Assembly (NCBI GenBank): GCA_036971475.1
Contig: JBAIZL010000006.1
Location: forward strand, 139,261,231-139,325,230
Length of the DNA: 64,000 nt
Source: Prosapia bicincta
Taxonomy: Eukaryota > Arthropoda > Insecta > Hemiptera > Cercopidae
Reading direction: 5' to 3'
Shown piece after piece: positions 23,285 through 34,084 of this stretch. A program made the position numbers and the translations under genes. Position 1 is the first letter of the stretch; each line of letters begins with the position of its first letter. The notes under the pieces were generated by a model. The model searched no databases, had not been told where the DNA came from, and was given only the letters and a program-made list of their open reading frames with translations.

Positions 23285-23578
23285 TAATCACTTGAACAAT
23301 AGTTTATGCCTATCCAAAACTTTAAATTTTGTAAATTTGTTTAAACTTACTGAAACAGAACGTTTTTGATCGCTATGTGGTGATCTTCATCAGTGTCTTC
23401 TGCTTGGAGATATCTTCATCAGTGTCTCCGCTTGACCCGACATATCCAAGCAGAAGACACTGATGAAGAACGCCACATAGCGATCGAAAACGTTCTGTCT
23501 CAGTAAGTTTTCACAAATTTACAAAATTTTAAGTTCGAATAGTCATAAGCTATTGTTTAAGTGATTAAATGAATAAAA
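23285..23578. mobile_element. Palindromic mini-element made of two PLE-A ends
   Basis: The left arm reads from TTAATCACTTGAACAATAG to CATCAGTGTCTTCTGCTTGG. The right arm is its reverse complement, from CCAAGCAGAAGACACTGATG to TTGTTTAAGTGATTAA. Each arm matches the termini of the coding PLE at 32503-35358. There is no coding sequence. It is inserted between two blocks of old unit sequence (23280 and 23579). Confidence 0.8.
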
Positions 23579-24232
23579 CAGTAAGGACCTTTTGTACTAT
23601 GTACAGTTATTAAAGCCTAAAATGTTCACATTTTGATAACTTAGGTAGTACCTACCTGAGCATACATACATTTCCATGATTCCCAGTATTGAACATTACA
23701 CTGAACAAGTGTAAAACGCTTGTGTTGGAAATAATTTTGGGTTTTCTAAGTTTCATTTGACTAAACATACAGTAAATAATTGTACACTTATTAAATAACA
23801 GTAGCTTTTTTATTATTGGTATTTACAATTACTCTGACAAATTCTCAATTTCAGTGAAGAAACAAACTCATTGGTGCATGTAGTTACAAAGCATACCCTT
23901 GTACAAAACCTTTTGTTGTAACCAAAGTTAAGTTATGGAATTTCATCAATGTATGAAAGAAAATGAGTTTGCTAAGAAAAAAATCTTTTTTTAACCATCC
24001 ATTGCATTAATACATTTTTTATATGAGTTTATGAAATACTCAAATCACAAATTCTTATGGTCTGAATGTATTATAGACTAAATGGTACATTATATACATA
24101 ATATATACTGGCTTGCATTTATTACTCAAGTCAGTAAAATATGTAGAATTATGGACTTTGAACATATATTTTATATAAAATTAAAAATGCATACTTGTAA
24201 GGGGTTTGTCTATAAACTTTTTTTTGCAAACT

Positions 24233-24502
24233 AAAAATACTTGTAAAAATGTTACACTTGCCTATAGTATTACTTACTTTTATAATTGTCGAGGATGGCT
24301 GTTTCGGGAGATCTGTCCCATTGTCAACAAAGACCATAATTGACCTCCCATTTTTGTAGGCTAGTGTAGGGGTGAGATGTTAGGGTGAGGATGTGGGTGT
24401 ATTTTGGTGAATATTAGGTGTCCCCCCTAAACGGCTTTCCTCAACAATTATAATAGGAACTTCTACTATAGGCAAGTGTAATATATTTACAAGCGTTTTT
24501 AG
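24233..24502. repeat. Foldback element, family 2 (imperfect copy)
   Basis: The arms TACTTGTAAAAATGTTACAC and GTGTAATATATTTACAAG are complementary, and the inner GGCTGTTTCGGGAGATCTG matches the element at 717-940. The centre (24340-24430) is GC-richer and not palindromic. Confidence 0.6.
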
Positions 24503-24583
24503 TTAAAAACTAGTAGCTTGTGTGAATATGGAACTAACTAATAAAAAAACTAACATATTCTCTGTTGGTAAAGTGTGTTTATG

Positions 24584-25225
24584 CAGTGAAACCTCCCTGA
24601 ATGGACACATCCAATGTACAAACACTTCTCTTGAATGGAAATTTTTCTGAGAACTGAAAAATTTAATAATACATAGATAGGATTTTTCTCTCCTTTAAAC
24701 GGGCACTTTATTAGACGGACAATGGACAGCAGAATTTGGTTCTTTGCACCTCTAATATGTGGACAAATGTACTGCAAAACGTATACAATGTACTGATATA
24801 ACTATGTATACAATCAGAAGAGAGAATCAAATTTGTACACTTGCCTCGGCAGCACATTTATTCATTCGTATCTTCCGTTACAGCTGTGCAAAGATAACGG
24901 TACAGTACCGTTCTGAGAAATTGTTGTACGAGTATGTTTACAAAGGCGTCTAGAGTAATGCATGCCATTGCAAAAACAATCCCCTCCTCCAATACCGTAA
25001 CGACCTTACGCATGGATTGTGGACTGTGCTCCAAGTGTGTAAGAGCTCTTGTTGTTAGTGGATATGCGTGGTTTACTGTAGTTCTGGTTTTTAGTACTTT
25101 ATACTCTACTGTATATTTTACAACACTGGTAATAGTTTCACACCATAAAATTATTCTACTGTATATTTGAAATTTCAAAATGGCTCCTCGCAAATGTATG
25201 TGTCTGTTTAACAGAGGTTTCCCTG
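24584..25225. mobile_element. Non-autonomous pogo/Tigger-like element, 642 bp
   Basis: Ends CAGTGAAACCTCCCTGAA and (reverse complement of the right end) CAGGGAAACCTCTGTTAA form imperfect terminal inverted repeats. The right flank begins TA; the left flanking TA appears mutated to TG. There is no transposase. It interrupts the same old PLE copy that the larger Tigger at 25372 interrupts. Confidence 0.5.
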
Positions 25226-25371
25226 TACTTCATGATGGAATAGTTTATAAAGATATGAGACTTCTTTGTCGACAAGGAGAGTTCTAGGTTGCGTTTGGCA
25301 TTTGTGCAAACGTGGGCTGTTTCTTTTAAGTGGTTAACTAAAGGTGAGTGGGTGTCATATTTAATAGTGTA
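25226..25371 (-). pseudogene. Old PLE-A endonuclease fragment, C-terminal side
   Basis: The minus strand reads NHLKETAHVCTNAKRNLELS and a following KYRE. This aligns with NHLKETGHKYTDIYQNLEIL of the PLE-A GIY-YIG region at 32830-32930. The fragment continues after the Tigger insertion at 29707. It is decayed and non-functional. Confidence 0.7.
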
Positions 25372-25727
25372 CAGTACAGTCTCACTAATCCGGACTTGAT
25401 GGAACCGGAGCCTGTCCGGATCAACGAAAGTTCGGATTAGACGGAAAAAGCCAAACAAATGCATACAATATGTGTTTTAGGCGAGGAAACATATTGAAAT
25501 TGTAGTTTTAGTGAAATTGAGGCCTAAGCTATTACAGTACAGTATTTCATAGCTTATTTAGCAAAAAATCCTGTAATTGTAACAGAAAAGGTATGACATG
25601 AATAAATATCAAAGCATCTTTCTCGTTGAATAAATGTATTCACATAAAGTTATTTACATTATACTGTATAAACGCACAAAAAACTCAAACAAAAATGACA
25701 CTGAAACAAGAATAAACTTTAAAAAAC

Positions 25728-27360
25728 TTAGTAAAAAAAGTCTGTAATGTTCTTTTGTTTTAACGATGAATGACGTCGTTTCACAGTACAATCTCGTAGG
25801 CGTTTCAAGGTCAGTAACTCCGCAGTTGTCATATCGCTTTGTTTCTCAAAGTATGTCATCAACCTATCCAGCATTGCAGCCGCCCCATCATGAGTTGGGC
25901 TGACCGGGTCGTCTGTGTAGTCTTCCTCTTCCGAGATGTCATTTTCTGCATTTGCAGTGCACACTGCGACGATTTTGTCCTCGTTGAGCACTTGATGACC
26001 AATGTCATTATCACTGATAATCCACTCGGAAATACTGTATCAGTGTCTTTCAACTCGTTACAACCCTCCAATTGTTGAAAAATCTGAACAAATTCAGCGT
26101 CGTCATTAGTAGGTTGACTGTCGGTTTTTTCACTTTCCTGTGGCATTTCAGGCCACAATTTTTTCCAGCTCTTTTGGAGTGTAGACGGTTGAATTTCGTC
26201 CCACGATTCTGCAGCCATATATATCACATCCTTTATAGTCACTTTTTTTAAGAATTTCAATCAATTGTGTAGCTGGATCTGCTTCTTGTTGTTCCAAAAG
26301 CGATAAAATTAACTTTTTCCTATATCGCCGTTTTATCGCCTCTATCACGCCCTGGTCCATCGGCTGAATGAGAGCCGTGATACTAGGAGGAAGAAATTTA
26401 ACAAAAATGTCACCATGATGCAATTATTCTTCATTTGGGTGGCATGGGGCATTAATAATTAGTAAAACCGCTTTTCGAGGGAGTTTTTTCTCTTTTAAAA
26501 ACTTTTCTGTCGTGGGAACAAAGTTTTCAAAATACCAGTCCTTAAAAATTTGACTGTTCATCCACGCTGATTTTTGGAACTTGTATTGGGCCGGTAGAAC
26601 ACTTAAATTTACATTTTCAAAAACCCTAAGCTTTGCAGATTTCCCTATCACGAAAAGAAGAAATTTTAGATAGTCAGAAGCATTATTGAAGGGCAGCAAA
26701 GTCATACGTTCTTTCTTAACTTTATGGTCTTTTGCTACTGAATCTAATTTGGAAGCTAAAGTTTTTTTGGGAACATTTTATAATTTAATCCGGTTTCGTC
26801 AGCGTTGAACCCCTGACAAGGTTGTAAGTTTTCATCTCTGAAAAACTTGCCAATTTGTCTTTGAAATTTTCACTGGGATCACTGTCACCTGACAAAATTT
26901 CACCACTTATTCCGAGTTGATGGATGCCGTGTCGTTCCTTCCACCGTGACAGCCAACCCACACTGGCAGTAAAATTAGGGTTTCCTTTTAACTTTTCATT
27001 CAGTTTCAGCGCGATCGCTTGCAAATTTACACCCAATAATGGAACACCCTGTTCCCGTTGTTGGCAAAACCAAACATACAAAGCATCATCTAGGTTTCAT
27101 TTTTTGGTTTTTTTAAAGTGCTTCTGCTGCCTAAACTCTCTTTACTAAACATTTTTGCACAAAAATCATCTATTTCCTGTCCCTTTTTTCCCAATCGGAA
27201 ACAGTTTGTTTTCCCATGCCTAACTCTTTTGCAATTTTAGTAAGCGATTCACCTCCATCAATACGAAACAAAGCTTGGAGTTTTTGTTCCATTGTCACTG
27301 TCACTAACTTGCGTTTAGTCGCTATTTTCACTGAACACTGAACGAGACGTAAATAAAAAA
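25728..27360 (-). pseudogene. Tigger/JRK-like transposase, decayed
   Basis: From N to C terminus on the minus strand, in shifting frames, there is an N-terminal HTH (KRKLVTVTMEQKLQALFRID to KQTVSDWEK, near 27290-27175). A CENP-B-type HTH with WLSRWKERHGI follows (near 26960), then the DDE region. The first Asp is present (NADETGLNYK, near 26800). The second block reads LIINAPCHP where the family usually has a DNAP-type motif, so the catalytic Asp is lost. The third (QPMDQGVI, near 26355) is present. The C-terminus ends ITDFFY. At least two frameshifts plus internal stops make it inactive. In life it would bind the terminal repeats and cut and paste the element. Confidence 0.85.
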
Positions 27361-27686
27361 CACAGATCAATATCACACTAGAATTAAATGACAACTGAGC
27401 AGATATCTTGCAAGAAGCAGTAAAGGTGGCATTCGTCTGACAATACAACTGACCTAATGCCAGACGGATAGACTGTCTATCCGTTTAGTCAGCGGTCCTT
27501 TATCTTTCGTTTATCGCAAGATGTCTCTGATGTCACGTGCATTGTAGTGTTGGGAGATCTTATGTGAATATATTTTTTCAAAGAAGTTTTTCCTACTTTA
27601 ATAGGAAAAAGAAACAAATAATATGGTAAATTCATATTTTAATGAATAAATTATATTATTTGTCTATTAGAGTACTTACTTACTTA

Positions 27687-28547
27687 CTAGCCAACGCCCA
27701 CTCTTGGCATTTCTGCCATTCGGTGACGCGCTGACCAGTAGAGTATGGCGATTCGCTCCTCAGGTTTTAGATGTGCGCCCTTCTTTCGCTCCTCCTCCAA
27801 GGCAGGACATGTGCGCAGGTGGCATGCGTCAAAATGAACATAGCTACACAGCGGGCATTCTGCAGAGCTCATGGTGCCGAAGCGATGCAGGTGGGCTGGT
27901 AAGAGGTCATGTCCTGTGAGGATACGGAATAAGGGGACCGCTACGAATCGATCTTCGTGTCGTATCGGTCCTGGTTTTGCCAGCCTTTCCCAAGATTTTC
28001 CATTGGCGATTTCGTGGTATGCTGCCATCATTGTCCGCTTTACTGAGGCATCGATTAGCGCTTTTGCGGCTGATAGGGGCATCTTGAGTTGTGGCTGCCA
28101 CAGAGTGGTTCCTCTTTTGGCCAAGAAGTCAGCCCTTTCGTTACCCATTATATCTACATGACTTGGGACCCATTGGAGTTTTATGTTCCATCCATCTTGC
28201 AGAAATTTGTTTAGCGTCATTCTTGTTTCCAACGTCAGGCTGCTATCAGTTGGAGAATTCCCGGACAAGGCTGCTATAGCGGATTGTGAATCAACCAGGA
28301 AAACGATGTTTCTGAAGTTAGCGACAGATGACAATTTATTGCAGGCTGCATTTACAGCGGCTACTTCTCCCTCAAAATTACTGCTAGGAGTGCCAACGGC
28401 TATCGCGCCTTCAAAGAGGTGGCAGTAGAAACCTGCACCTGTGTTACCGGTTTGAGGTATGGATGATCCATCGGTATAGACGTGTAGCCAGTGTCTACAA
28501 GGGTATAGGCTGTGTATTGTCTGATAGAAAGACTTCCTCAGTTCCAC
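27687..28547 (-). pseudogene. LINE ORF2 C-terminal part: RNase H and tail
   Basis: Open for 286 codons, with an RNase H fold: YTDGSS (first Asp), FEGEVAAVNAA (Glu), VDSQSAIAAL (Asp) and VPSHVDIMGNERADFLAK (His/Asp). After it comes a C-x2-C-type tail (CPLCSYVHFDACHLRTCP). RNase H at the C-terminus of a non-LTR element fits I/LOA/R1-like clades. The start is artificial, because the RT part upstream is inverted, so this is a fragment. The frame is still open, suggesting a fairly young insertion. Confidence 0.85.
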
Positions 28548-29519
28548 GCCAAGAGAATCTTATAAACTGTGGACTTTCTGGTAATCTGCTTAGATGGATA
28601 AGATCCTTCCTTTCGCAAAGGCACATTAGAGTCCGGTTCAGTGGTTCTACTTCAAGATTCCGAATCCAGAGGGAGGGCCTGCCCCAAGGAGCCGTCCTAA
28701 GTTGCATGCTATTCAACGTTATGATAAACGATATTATTGCAGCCATCGGCGCAGTCCCAGGAGTCAATGCCCTTCTTTACGCAGATGACCTCCTCCTGTG
28801 GGCCACTAGTAGTGGTCTAATCGGGCTTCAAGAGGTCCTCAACGCTGCACTGCTTAAACTACACCAATGGGCTACCAAAAATTCAATGACAGTCAGTGGT
28901 AGCAAAACCGTATTCCAGCTGTTTACCCTTTCCACAAAGAAAACTATCAAACCCAGTCTTGAATATAATGGCACCCAATTGAGAGAAGAGCATCTATCAA
29001 CCTATCTAGGGGTCCAATTAGATAAAAAACTCACCTGGAAACAACACGTTGAAGACGCAGCGCAAAAAGGTTCCAGGCGCTCTCGCATTCTAAAGAGGCT
29101 AACAGCAACAAAGTGGGGGGCAAGCCAGGATGTACTAAGTTTAGTATACAAAACATATGTCAGGCCTGTCATGGAATATGGCAGCGAGGTTGTGGGAACA
29201 GCCAGCAATAGTATCTTGTCTAAACTTGACAAAGTCCAGAACGCTGCTTTGCGCACGATCACAGGAGCGGTCAAGACCACGCCCATCGCTGCTATGGAAC
29301 TTCAAAGCGGTATTGAACCACTCGAATACCGATGAGAAAAAACTGTCTGAAATTCTGGGAAAGGAATAAAAGAGCGCACAGTCGCTACTGGTCAAACTAC
29401 CGCCCAGCATGTAAAAGGTTAAAAACACAAAAATCGCCACTAGCTCACGCAGAGTCATTAATCAAGAAGTATAATATCTCGCTGGGAGAACCGGCAGAAC
29501 AGCTGAGAATTCCTCAAAT
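28548..29519 (+). pseudogene. LINE reverse transcriptase fragment (inverted segment)
   Basis: On the + strand the frame covers the middle and C-terminal RT: LPQGAVLSCMLFNVMINDI (block B/C), LLYADDLLLW (catalytic YADD), then the thumb and the TYVRPVMEYGSEV region, ending IEPLEYR at 29335. The protein continues in another frame after a one-base shift near 29332 (FWERNKRAHSRYWSNY). The N-terminal RT and the endonuclease are missing. The first roughly 28 codons of the open frame (28463-28547) read through the antisense of the RNase H segment and are not RT. Confidence 0.85.
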
Positions 29520-29706
29520 TTATTTGTCTATTAGAGTAGGAAAACCCCTTTGAAAAATAACAAATATAGACGTATGAAAATAAATATTTTTGTGGACGGC
29601 AGACTGATTATGCACTGTAAAATACTATAACTAAACAAAAATTTTGGACCGTCCAGATTAGCCGGACATCCGGATTATCGGAGACTGGATTAGCGAGACT
29701 GTACTG

Positions 29707-30110
29707 TATGTGTGTTGTTAAAATCTTTGTTGATGCCTGCGACTAGTTTACCAATGAAGAATTTGTTACTGTCGGTACAGTGTAGATTGTTTATATCTAG
29801 TGCTTAGAGTTTTTTATCTTTTTTGTTATGTTGCATATTGTATGCTAGTTTGACACTAGTTTTAAATGCCACCTTCTCCCTATTTTTGTCCAATACTTGA
29901 ACAATTTTTTTTTTGAGGTTTTTAAAGTATAATATGTTTTCCTTTTCCTCTGTTGGTTATTTTTGTTTACTTTTTTTACTATAGGCTTTCAATAATTATT
30001 ATTAAACTCTTGATTTTGTAGTCAATTACGTTCAGTGAAACTTAATTAACCACTTTAACATTATGTTAAGTTAATAATATTAATGTCAAAGTGATTAATT
30101 ATTATTACCT
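29707..30110 (-). pseudogene. Old PLE-A endonuclease fragment, other side of the Tigger insertion
   Basis: Continues the fragment at 25226-25371. The minus strand has a decayed equivalent of the CNKFYIGQTG motif (NKFFIGKLVAG, near 29745). At 30003-30110 an end sequence GATTTTGTAGTCAATTACG and a short inverted AAGTGATTAATTATT match PLE-A termini. Non-functional. Confidence 0.6.
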
Positions 30111-30529
30111 TACTCTATCCATTGCTGTGTACTAGGTATTAACTAATTCTGTGTACTGATTTCTTTGTTGGAGTTTTCAGTAAACAATTATATTTCTTTA
30201 GCCAATGAAGCTTTATCTAAAACCGGATGATTAAGTTAGAGTATACAATACTGGGCTCTTAAATCTATCATATACCATGGACATATGGTATACATATAAA
30301 CCACCTGAAGCACATTTTTTCATATACCTGAAGCTGGACAACTGTATAAAGAAGTAAGTTTGAAATGTTGTGGTTGAGTGTATCTGTTGTTGTTTATTTT
30401 CTACAGGTGTTTTTTTTCAAGAGCTTTTTCATATTATGTGGTCGAAGAAATTTAAATTTTGGTGTGCTTCAAGTTTTGAAGTGAAGTAAAGCTTCGGTTG
30501 TATTTTGTTCAGCTGCAATAGGAATATCA
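30111..30529. other. AT-rich spacer, nothing recognised
   Basis: No reading frame or repeat match could be supported, apart from low-complexity T runs. Confidence 0.4.
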
Positions 30530-30952
30530 TATATATATATATATGACAAATAGTTATTATCTGGAGTACATCCGTTCATTCTGCAGTGCGTAAATTCGCA
30601 GTTCCGACGTTTCGCCAGAATCTCATCTAGCATTGACAAGGTGAACCCAACAACAGCTGAAGAGCGAGTGAAGAATGCAGATAACTCTGCTCCTATATAT
30701 AGAGGAATGAAGCCACGCCCATTGACGTCAAATCACACATTGACGTCAATCCTCATACACCTGATCCAAACAATTACTCACATTCCTTTGCCTTTGTTCA
30801 CCTTTCTGCCGATAAAATCTATCGATGACACATTTCCACACTGAGGGCAAATTCAAAGTATCATCGCGTTTGTTAAGAATCCCTTGCTTCTCTATTTCGA
30901 TAGCCTCACGAATAATTCTAGTCCTGTAGTTTTCCACTTGAGCAATTTGTCG

Positions 30953-31785
30953 TCAAGATTGGAAATCAATGGTATGCCCTGTATCGCAGTGGTGCCTGTA
31001 CAGAGCTGACGTTTTCTGCTTGTTTTTAAGGTCTAGTTTGTGCTCCTCAAGCCTAGCTGAGATACGTCTGTTCGTTTGGCCAATGTACAATTTCTTACAA
31101 ACTCCACAAGAAACGCTGTAAACGCCATGGTTATCCAAGAAGATCTTATCTTTGGCGTTACCAACAACCTTGTCGATGGTGATGTAAGGTTTGTAAATGG
31201 AACGTATACCATGCCTTCTAAAGAGTCTGCTAATCCTATCAGTGGTTCCTTTAATAAAGGGCAGAAAAACAGTACCAGTTTTCTCAGTCTCTTTCTTGCC
31301 CACATCAACTGGAAGGACACTATGGCGGTGTAACGCTTTATTCCTTATCGCCTATTCCTTATAGCCATTGCTTCTAAGCACCTCTCTCATAGTAATAAGT
31401 TCCTGGTCCCTAGAATGGATGTCTGTTAACTTGTGAGATCGAGAGAAGAGCGTGTCAGCGACAGCCTGGATATGAGAGGGGTGGTGATGTGACTCAGCGT
31501 TAAGATATCTATTGGTATCAGTCAGTTTTCTGTAGACCGAATGGTGAACACAACCATTCTGACCCTCCCTAACCAAGACGTCTAGAAACGGCAAGCCGCC
31601 ATCACTCTCTAGTTCCAAAGTGAAAAATATTCATATCAAGTTCTGTACCACCATGTTGCCAAATCATAAAGACGTCATCCACATAATGAAACCAAGCTTT
31701 AGGCCTGAGAAAAGCAGCTGAAGAAAGAGAAGATCCCATAGGAGCACCATCAAGTTGTCTGTAAAACTGTTCATTAAACAAAAAT
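30953..31785 (-). pseudogene. PLE-B reverse transcriptase C-terminal part and GIY-YIG endonuclease
   Basis: Reading down the minus strand: DGAPMGSSLSSA (RT block B', near 31745-31710), HYVDDVFMIW (catalytic YVDD, near 31675), GGLPFLDVLV (near 31600), then the linker. The GIY-YIG endonuclease follows with GVYSVSCGVCKKLYIGQTNR (near 31125-31065) and HHCDTGHTIDF. The CxxC before YIG is the usual PLE feature. Frames change near 31620 and 31340, so it is not translatable as one protein. PLEs use this pair of activities for target-primed insertion. Confidence 0.8.
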
Positions 31786-31789
31786 TAAG

Positions 31790-32264
31790 TGTTTGTTAAG
31801 AACGATCTGAGCACCTATTTGGAAAAGACTACCAGGCGGATTATTAAACCAACTCCTATCGATGAGGATACTCAATCCAGGATAATTCCTCGGGAAAATC
31901 TAGTAGATGTCCCAAGTTATATGGATTACCTAAAATCCATAAACCGGGCACTCCTATGAGACCTATAGTGAGTGCTATTAATTCACCTCTTCAGAAACTG
32001 GAGAAATATTAGGCTAAACTTAGGCAGCCATTGGTTCAGAAGGCTGATTCCTATATCAAGAACTATGAACATTTTGTCCAAGTGCTGCAAGGAATCCAAG
32101 TTGCAGAAAGTGACATAATTGCTAGCTTGGATGTCAGGTCATTATTTCCCAGCGTTCCCATTGATAAAGTGCTTCAGAGGATGTCTATTTTTGAAGAGCT
32201 CCCTCCGCATGTCTTGGATTTGGCTAGGCACTGTCTCAAAAACACGTACGTACATACATTTTGA
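31790..32264 (+). pseudogene. PLE-B reverse transcriptase N-terminal part, + strand
   Basis: Contains [20 protein letters not shown] (the conserved early PLE RT block, about 31926-31985), then QKLEKY followed by a stop, then ASLDVRSLFPSVPIDKVL (the first catalytic Asp region, about 32125-32175). Truncated at both ends. It lies head-to-head with the minus-strand part. Confidence 0.75.
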
Positions 32265-32269
32265 GGTTT

Positions 32270-32502
32270 TAATACTAATTTAATACTATTGGTACTACTA
32301 GGTAAGTAGTATGTTACACTTAGCTATAGTAGCACTTACTTTTTAGATTATTGAGGACAGCTGTTTAGTGTGGCTAATCTCTTGATTGTTTTAGGTTAGG
32401 GTTGGGGTGGTGGATTAGGATAGGGATTTTAGGTAAATGTCTTTTTTTATAGAGTTTTGAAGGTAATGAATTAGAAAAGTGTAAATGTGTTATAATGTAA
32501 TA
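32270..32502. repeat. Partial foldback family 2 sequence
   Basis: TTACACTTAGCTATAGTAGC and TTGAGGACAGCTGTTTAG resemble the left arm at 24245-24305 and 745-790. The right arm is not recognisable. PLE-A begins directly after it, as also at 7650. Confidence 0.45.
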
Positions 32503-32690
32503 TTCTTGAATTTTGTAGTCCATTACGTTCGGTGAATCTTATTAGTCACTTAAACAATAGTTTATGACCATCCGAACTTTATATTTAGTAAATTTGTTAA
32601 AACTTACTGAGACAGAACGTTTTCAATCGCTATGTGCCAATCTTCATCAGTGTCTTCTGCTTGGAGATGTTGGGTCAAGCGGTGACGGTT

Positions 32691-34040
32691 TTAAAGGTAG
32701 GTTTTCGATAGTATCAAATAGTATGTGTGATTTGTATGTATTTGTTCGTTTAATATGTTTGTATTTTGTGTTTTTGTGTGTCTGTAAATTTCATATTGTT
32801 CTAGTGTGTTGAGATGTGGTCCTTTTTTGTTGATGTGTAGAATTTCTAAATTCTGATAAATGTCTGTGTATTTGTGTCCTGTTTCTTTTAAGTGATTGTA
32901 AAATGTTGAGTTGGTGTTATGTTTGTGTTCTTTGACTCTTTGTTTAAAGCTGCGACCTGTTTGTCCAATGTAGAATTTGTTACATTTGTCGCAGTTTAGT
33001 TTGTATATGCCTGGTGCTTGTAGTTTATCTTTGTTGTTGGTGTTTTGTTGTATTTTGTATTGTAATTTGTTATTGGTTTTGTATGCTATTTTGTAACCTA
33101 TTTTTTGAAATTTGTGTGCTATTTTGTTTGTTGTTTTGTTTATGAATGGTAATGTGATGCATTTGTTTTCCCTGTCTGTAGTGTTAATTTTAGTCTTTTT
33201 TTTTGTATTTTGTACCATAGTTTGTCTATTATTGTGGTGTTGTATCCATTTGTGTATACTAAATATTTAATTGTGTCTAGTTCCTTGTTCATATTTTCTG
33301 TGGTCATTGGGACTTCTTTAAGTCTATGGAGCATGGATCATAAGGCAGCGTGTTTGTGTTGGATAGGGTGGTTTGAGGTGTCGTTAATAAGTGTGTCTGT
33401 TGTTATGATTTTCCTGTAAATGTTGAAGCTGTGTTTTTCTGTGTGGCTTTTTGTTATGGTTAGGTCGAGGAAGTTTAGGGATCGGTTGGTTTCAATTTCT
33501 GAAATGAAGTGGAGTTTTGGGTGTATTTTATTAGTGTAGGTGAGGAGTTTTTCACATTGAAGGGAGTTCCCTCTGTATAGTGTTATGATATCATCGACGT
33601 ATCTGTGGCAGTAAATAATTTTGTGTGTGTATGTGTTGTTTGTGAGTATCTTGGTGTTTTCTATGTGTTGTAGAGAAATTTCACTTAGGACACTACTGAT
33701 AGGACTTCCCATGGGTAGGCCATCTGGTTGTGAATAGAAGTTTGCGTTGTGGTTGAAATAGTTTTGTTCGGTGATGATTTGGAGATTGTTTATGATTTCG
33801 GTAAAGTGGGTTTTATGTATATTGTTCTGTATTAATTGGGTTTCTAGGATGTTGAGCGTTTCGGGTATGGGTATGTTGGTGTACATATTTGTTAGTGATA
33901 GTAGTGTTGAATTGTGTGGTATGTTTATGTCTTTTATTTTATTTATGAGGTTTGTTCTGTTTTTTATGTTTATTTCTGTGTTTAAGTTTATGGATTGTCT
34001 GATTATTTTGTCCATGTATTTTGCTAATTTATGTGTAGAG
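32691..34040 (-). pseudogene. PLE-A reverse transcriptase and GIY-YIG endonuclease, minus arm
   Basis: The RT segment (34015-33338) has SLTNMYTNIPIPETL (first Asp block, here Asn in place of Asp), DGLPMGSPISSVLSE and YCHRYVDDIITLYRG (YVDD). A TGA at 33338-33340 replaces an Arg codon present in the + arm. A frameshift in an A/T homopolymer near 33200 separates RT from the endonuclease (33218-32691). The endonuclease has GIYKLNCDKCNKFYIGQTGR, the CxxC plus GIY-YIG pattern of PLEs, and KETGHKYTDI. So this arm is recent but inactivated. Confidence 0.85.
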
Positions 34041-34084
34041 GCATTCTGGTAGTTGAAGATGTATATATAATGTATAAATATAAT

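Larger units (their letters stand above)
15790..24260. repeat. Tandem duplication unit 3 (contains MBF2 gene copy 3)
   Basis: Near-identical to unit 2 from 15790 to about 21600 and again from 21870 to 23028. Identity then breaks, and an older, more diverged copy of unit sequence follows (23028-23280 matching about 6380-6560; 23579-24260 matching about 6957-7650) with a foldback inserted between. So an older repeat end lies beyond the young duplication. Confidence 0.8.
27656..29538 (-). mobile_element. 5'-truncated LINE with inverted 5' part (27675-29519) and 19-bp target duplication
   Basis: TTATTTGTCTATTAGAGTA occurs at 27656-27674 and again at 29520-29538. The element lies between, with a TAAG-type tail at its 3' end (left side on the + strand). 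The RNase H part is on the minus strand and the reverse transcriptase part on the + strand, joined near 28547. The inverted piece has the RT C-terminus outermost and the truncation at the junction, as expected from twin priming during target-primed reverse transcription. Confidence 0.85.
25372..29706 (-). mobile_element. pogo/Tigger-family DNA transposon carrying a nested LINE
   Basis: Terminal inverted repeats: CAGTACAGTCTCACTAATCC at the left and its near reverse complement GGATTAGCGAGACTGTACTG at the right. Both are flanked by TA, the usual target duplication of Tc1/mariner-pogo elements. Subterminal sequences with TCCGGA and GGATTA are also mirrored. The transposase remnant is on the minus strand. 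The element is about 2.5 kb without the LINE at 27675-29519. Confidence 0.85.
30530..32268. mobile_element. Penelope-like element, family B, head-to-head partial copies
   Basis: A (TA)n run (30530-30543) is followed by a terminal region shared with the foldbacks at 9805 and 17748. Then comes minus-strand coding sequence for the 3' half of a PLE (30953-31785) and + strand coding sequence for a 5' part of the RT (31790-32264). The two parts point towards each other's start, an arrangement common in PLEs. Both are broken by stops and frameshifts. Confidence 0.8.

Noticed and set aside
24858..25193. 111-codon minus frame and overlapping 78-codon + frame
   Set aside because: Lie within the non-autonomous Tigger-like element; no transposase motif.
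27704..28428. Several + strand frames over the LINE RNase H part
   Set aside because: Shadows of the minus-strand RNase H frame.
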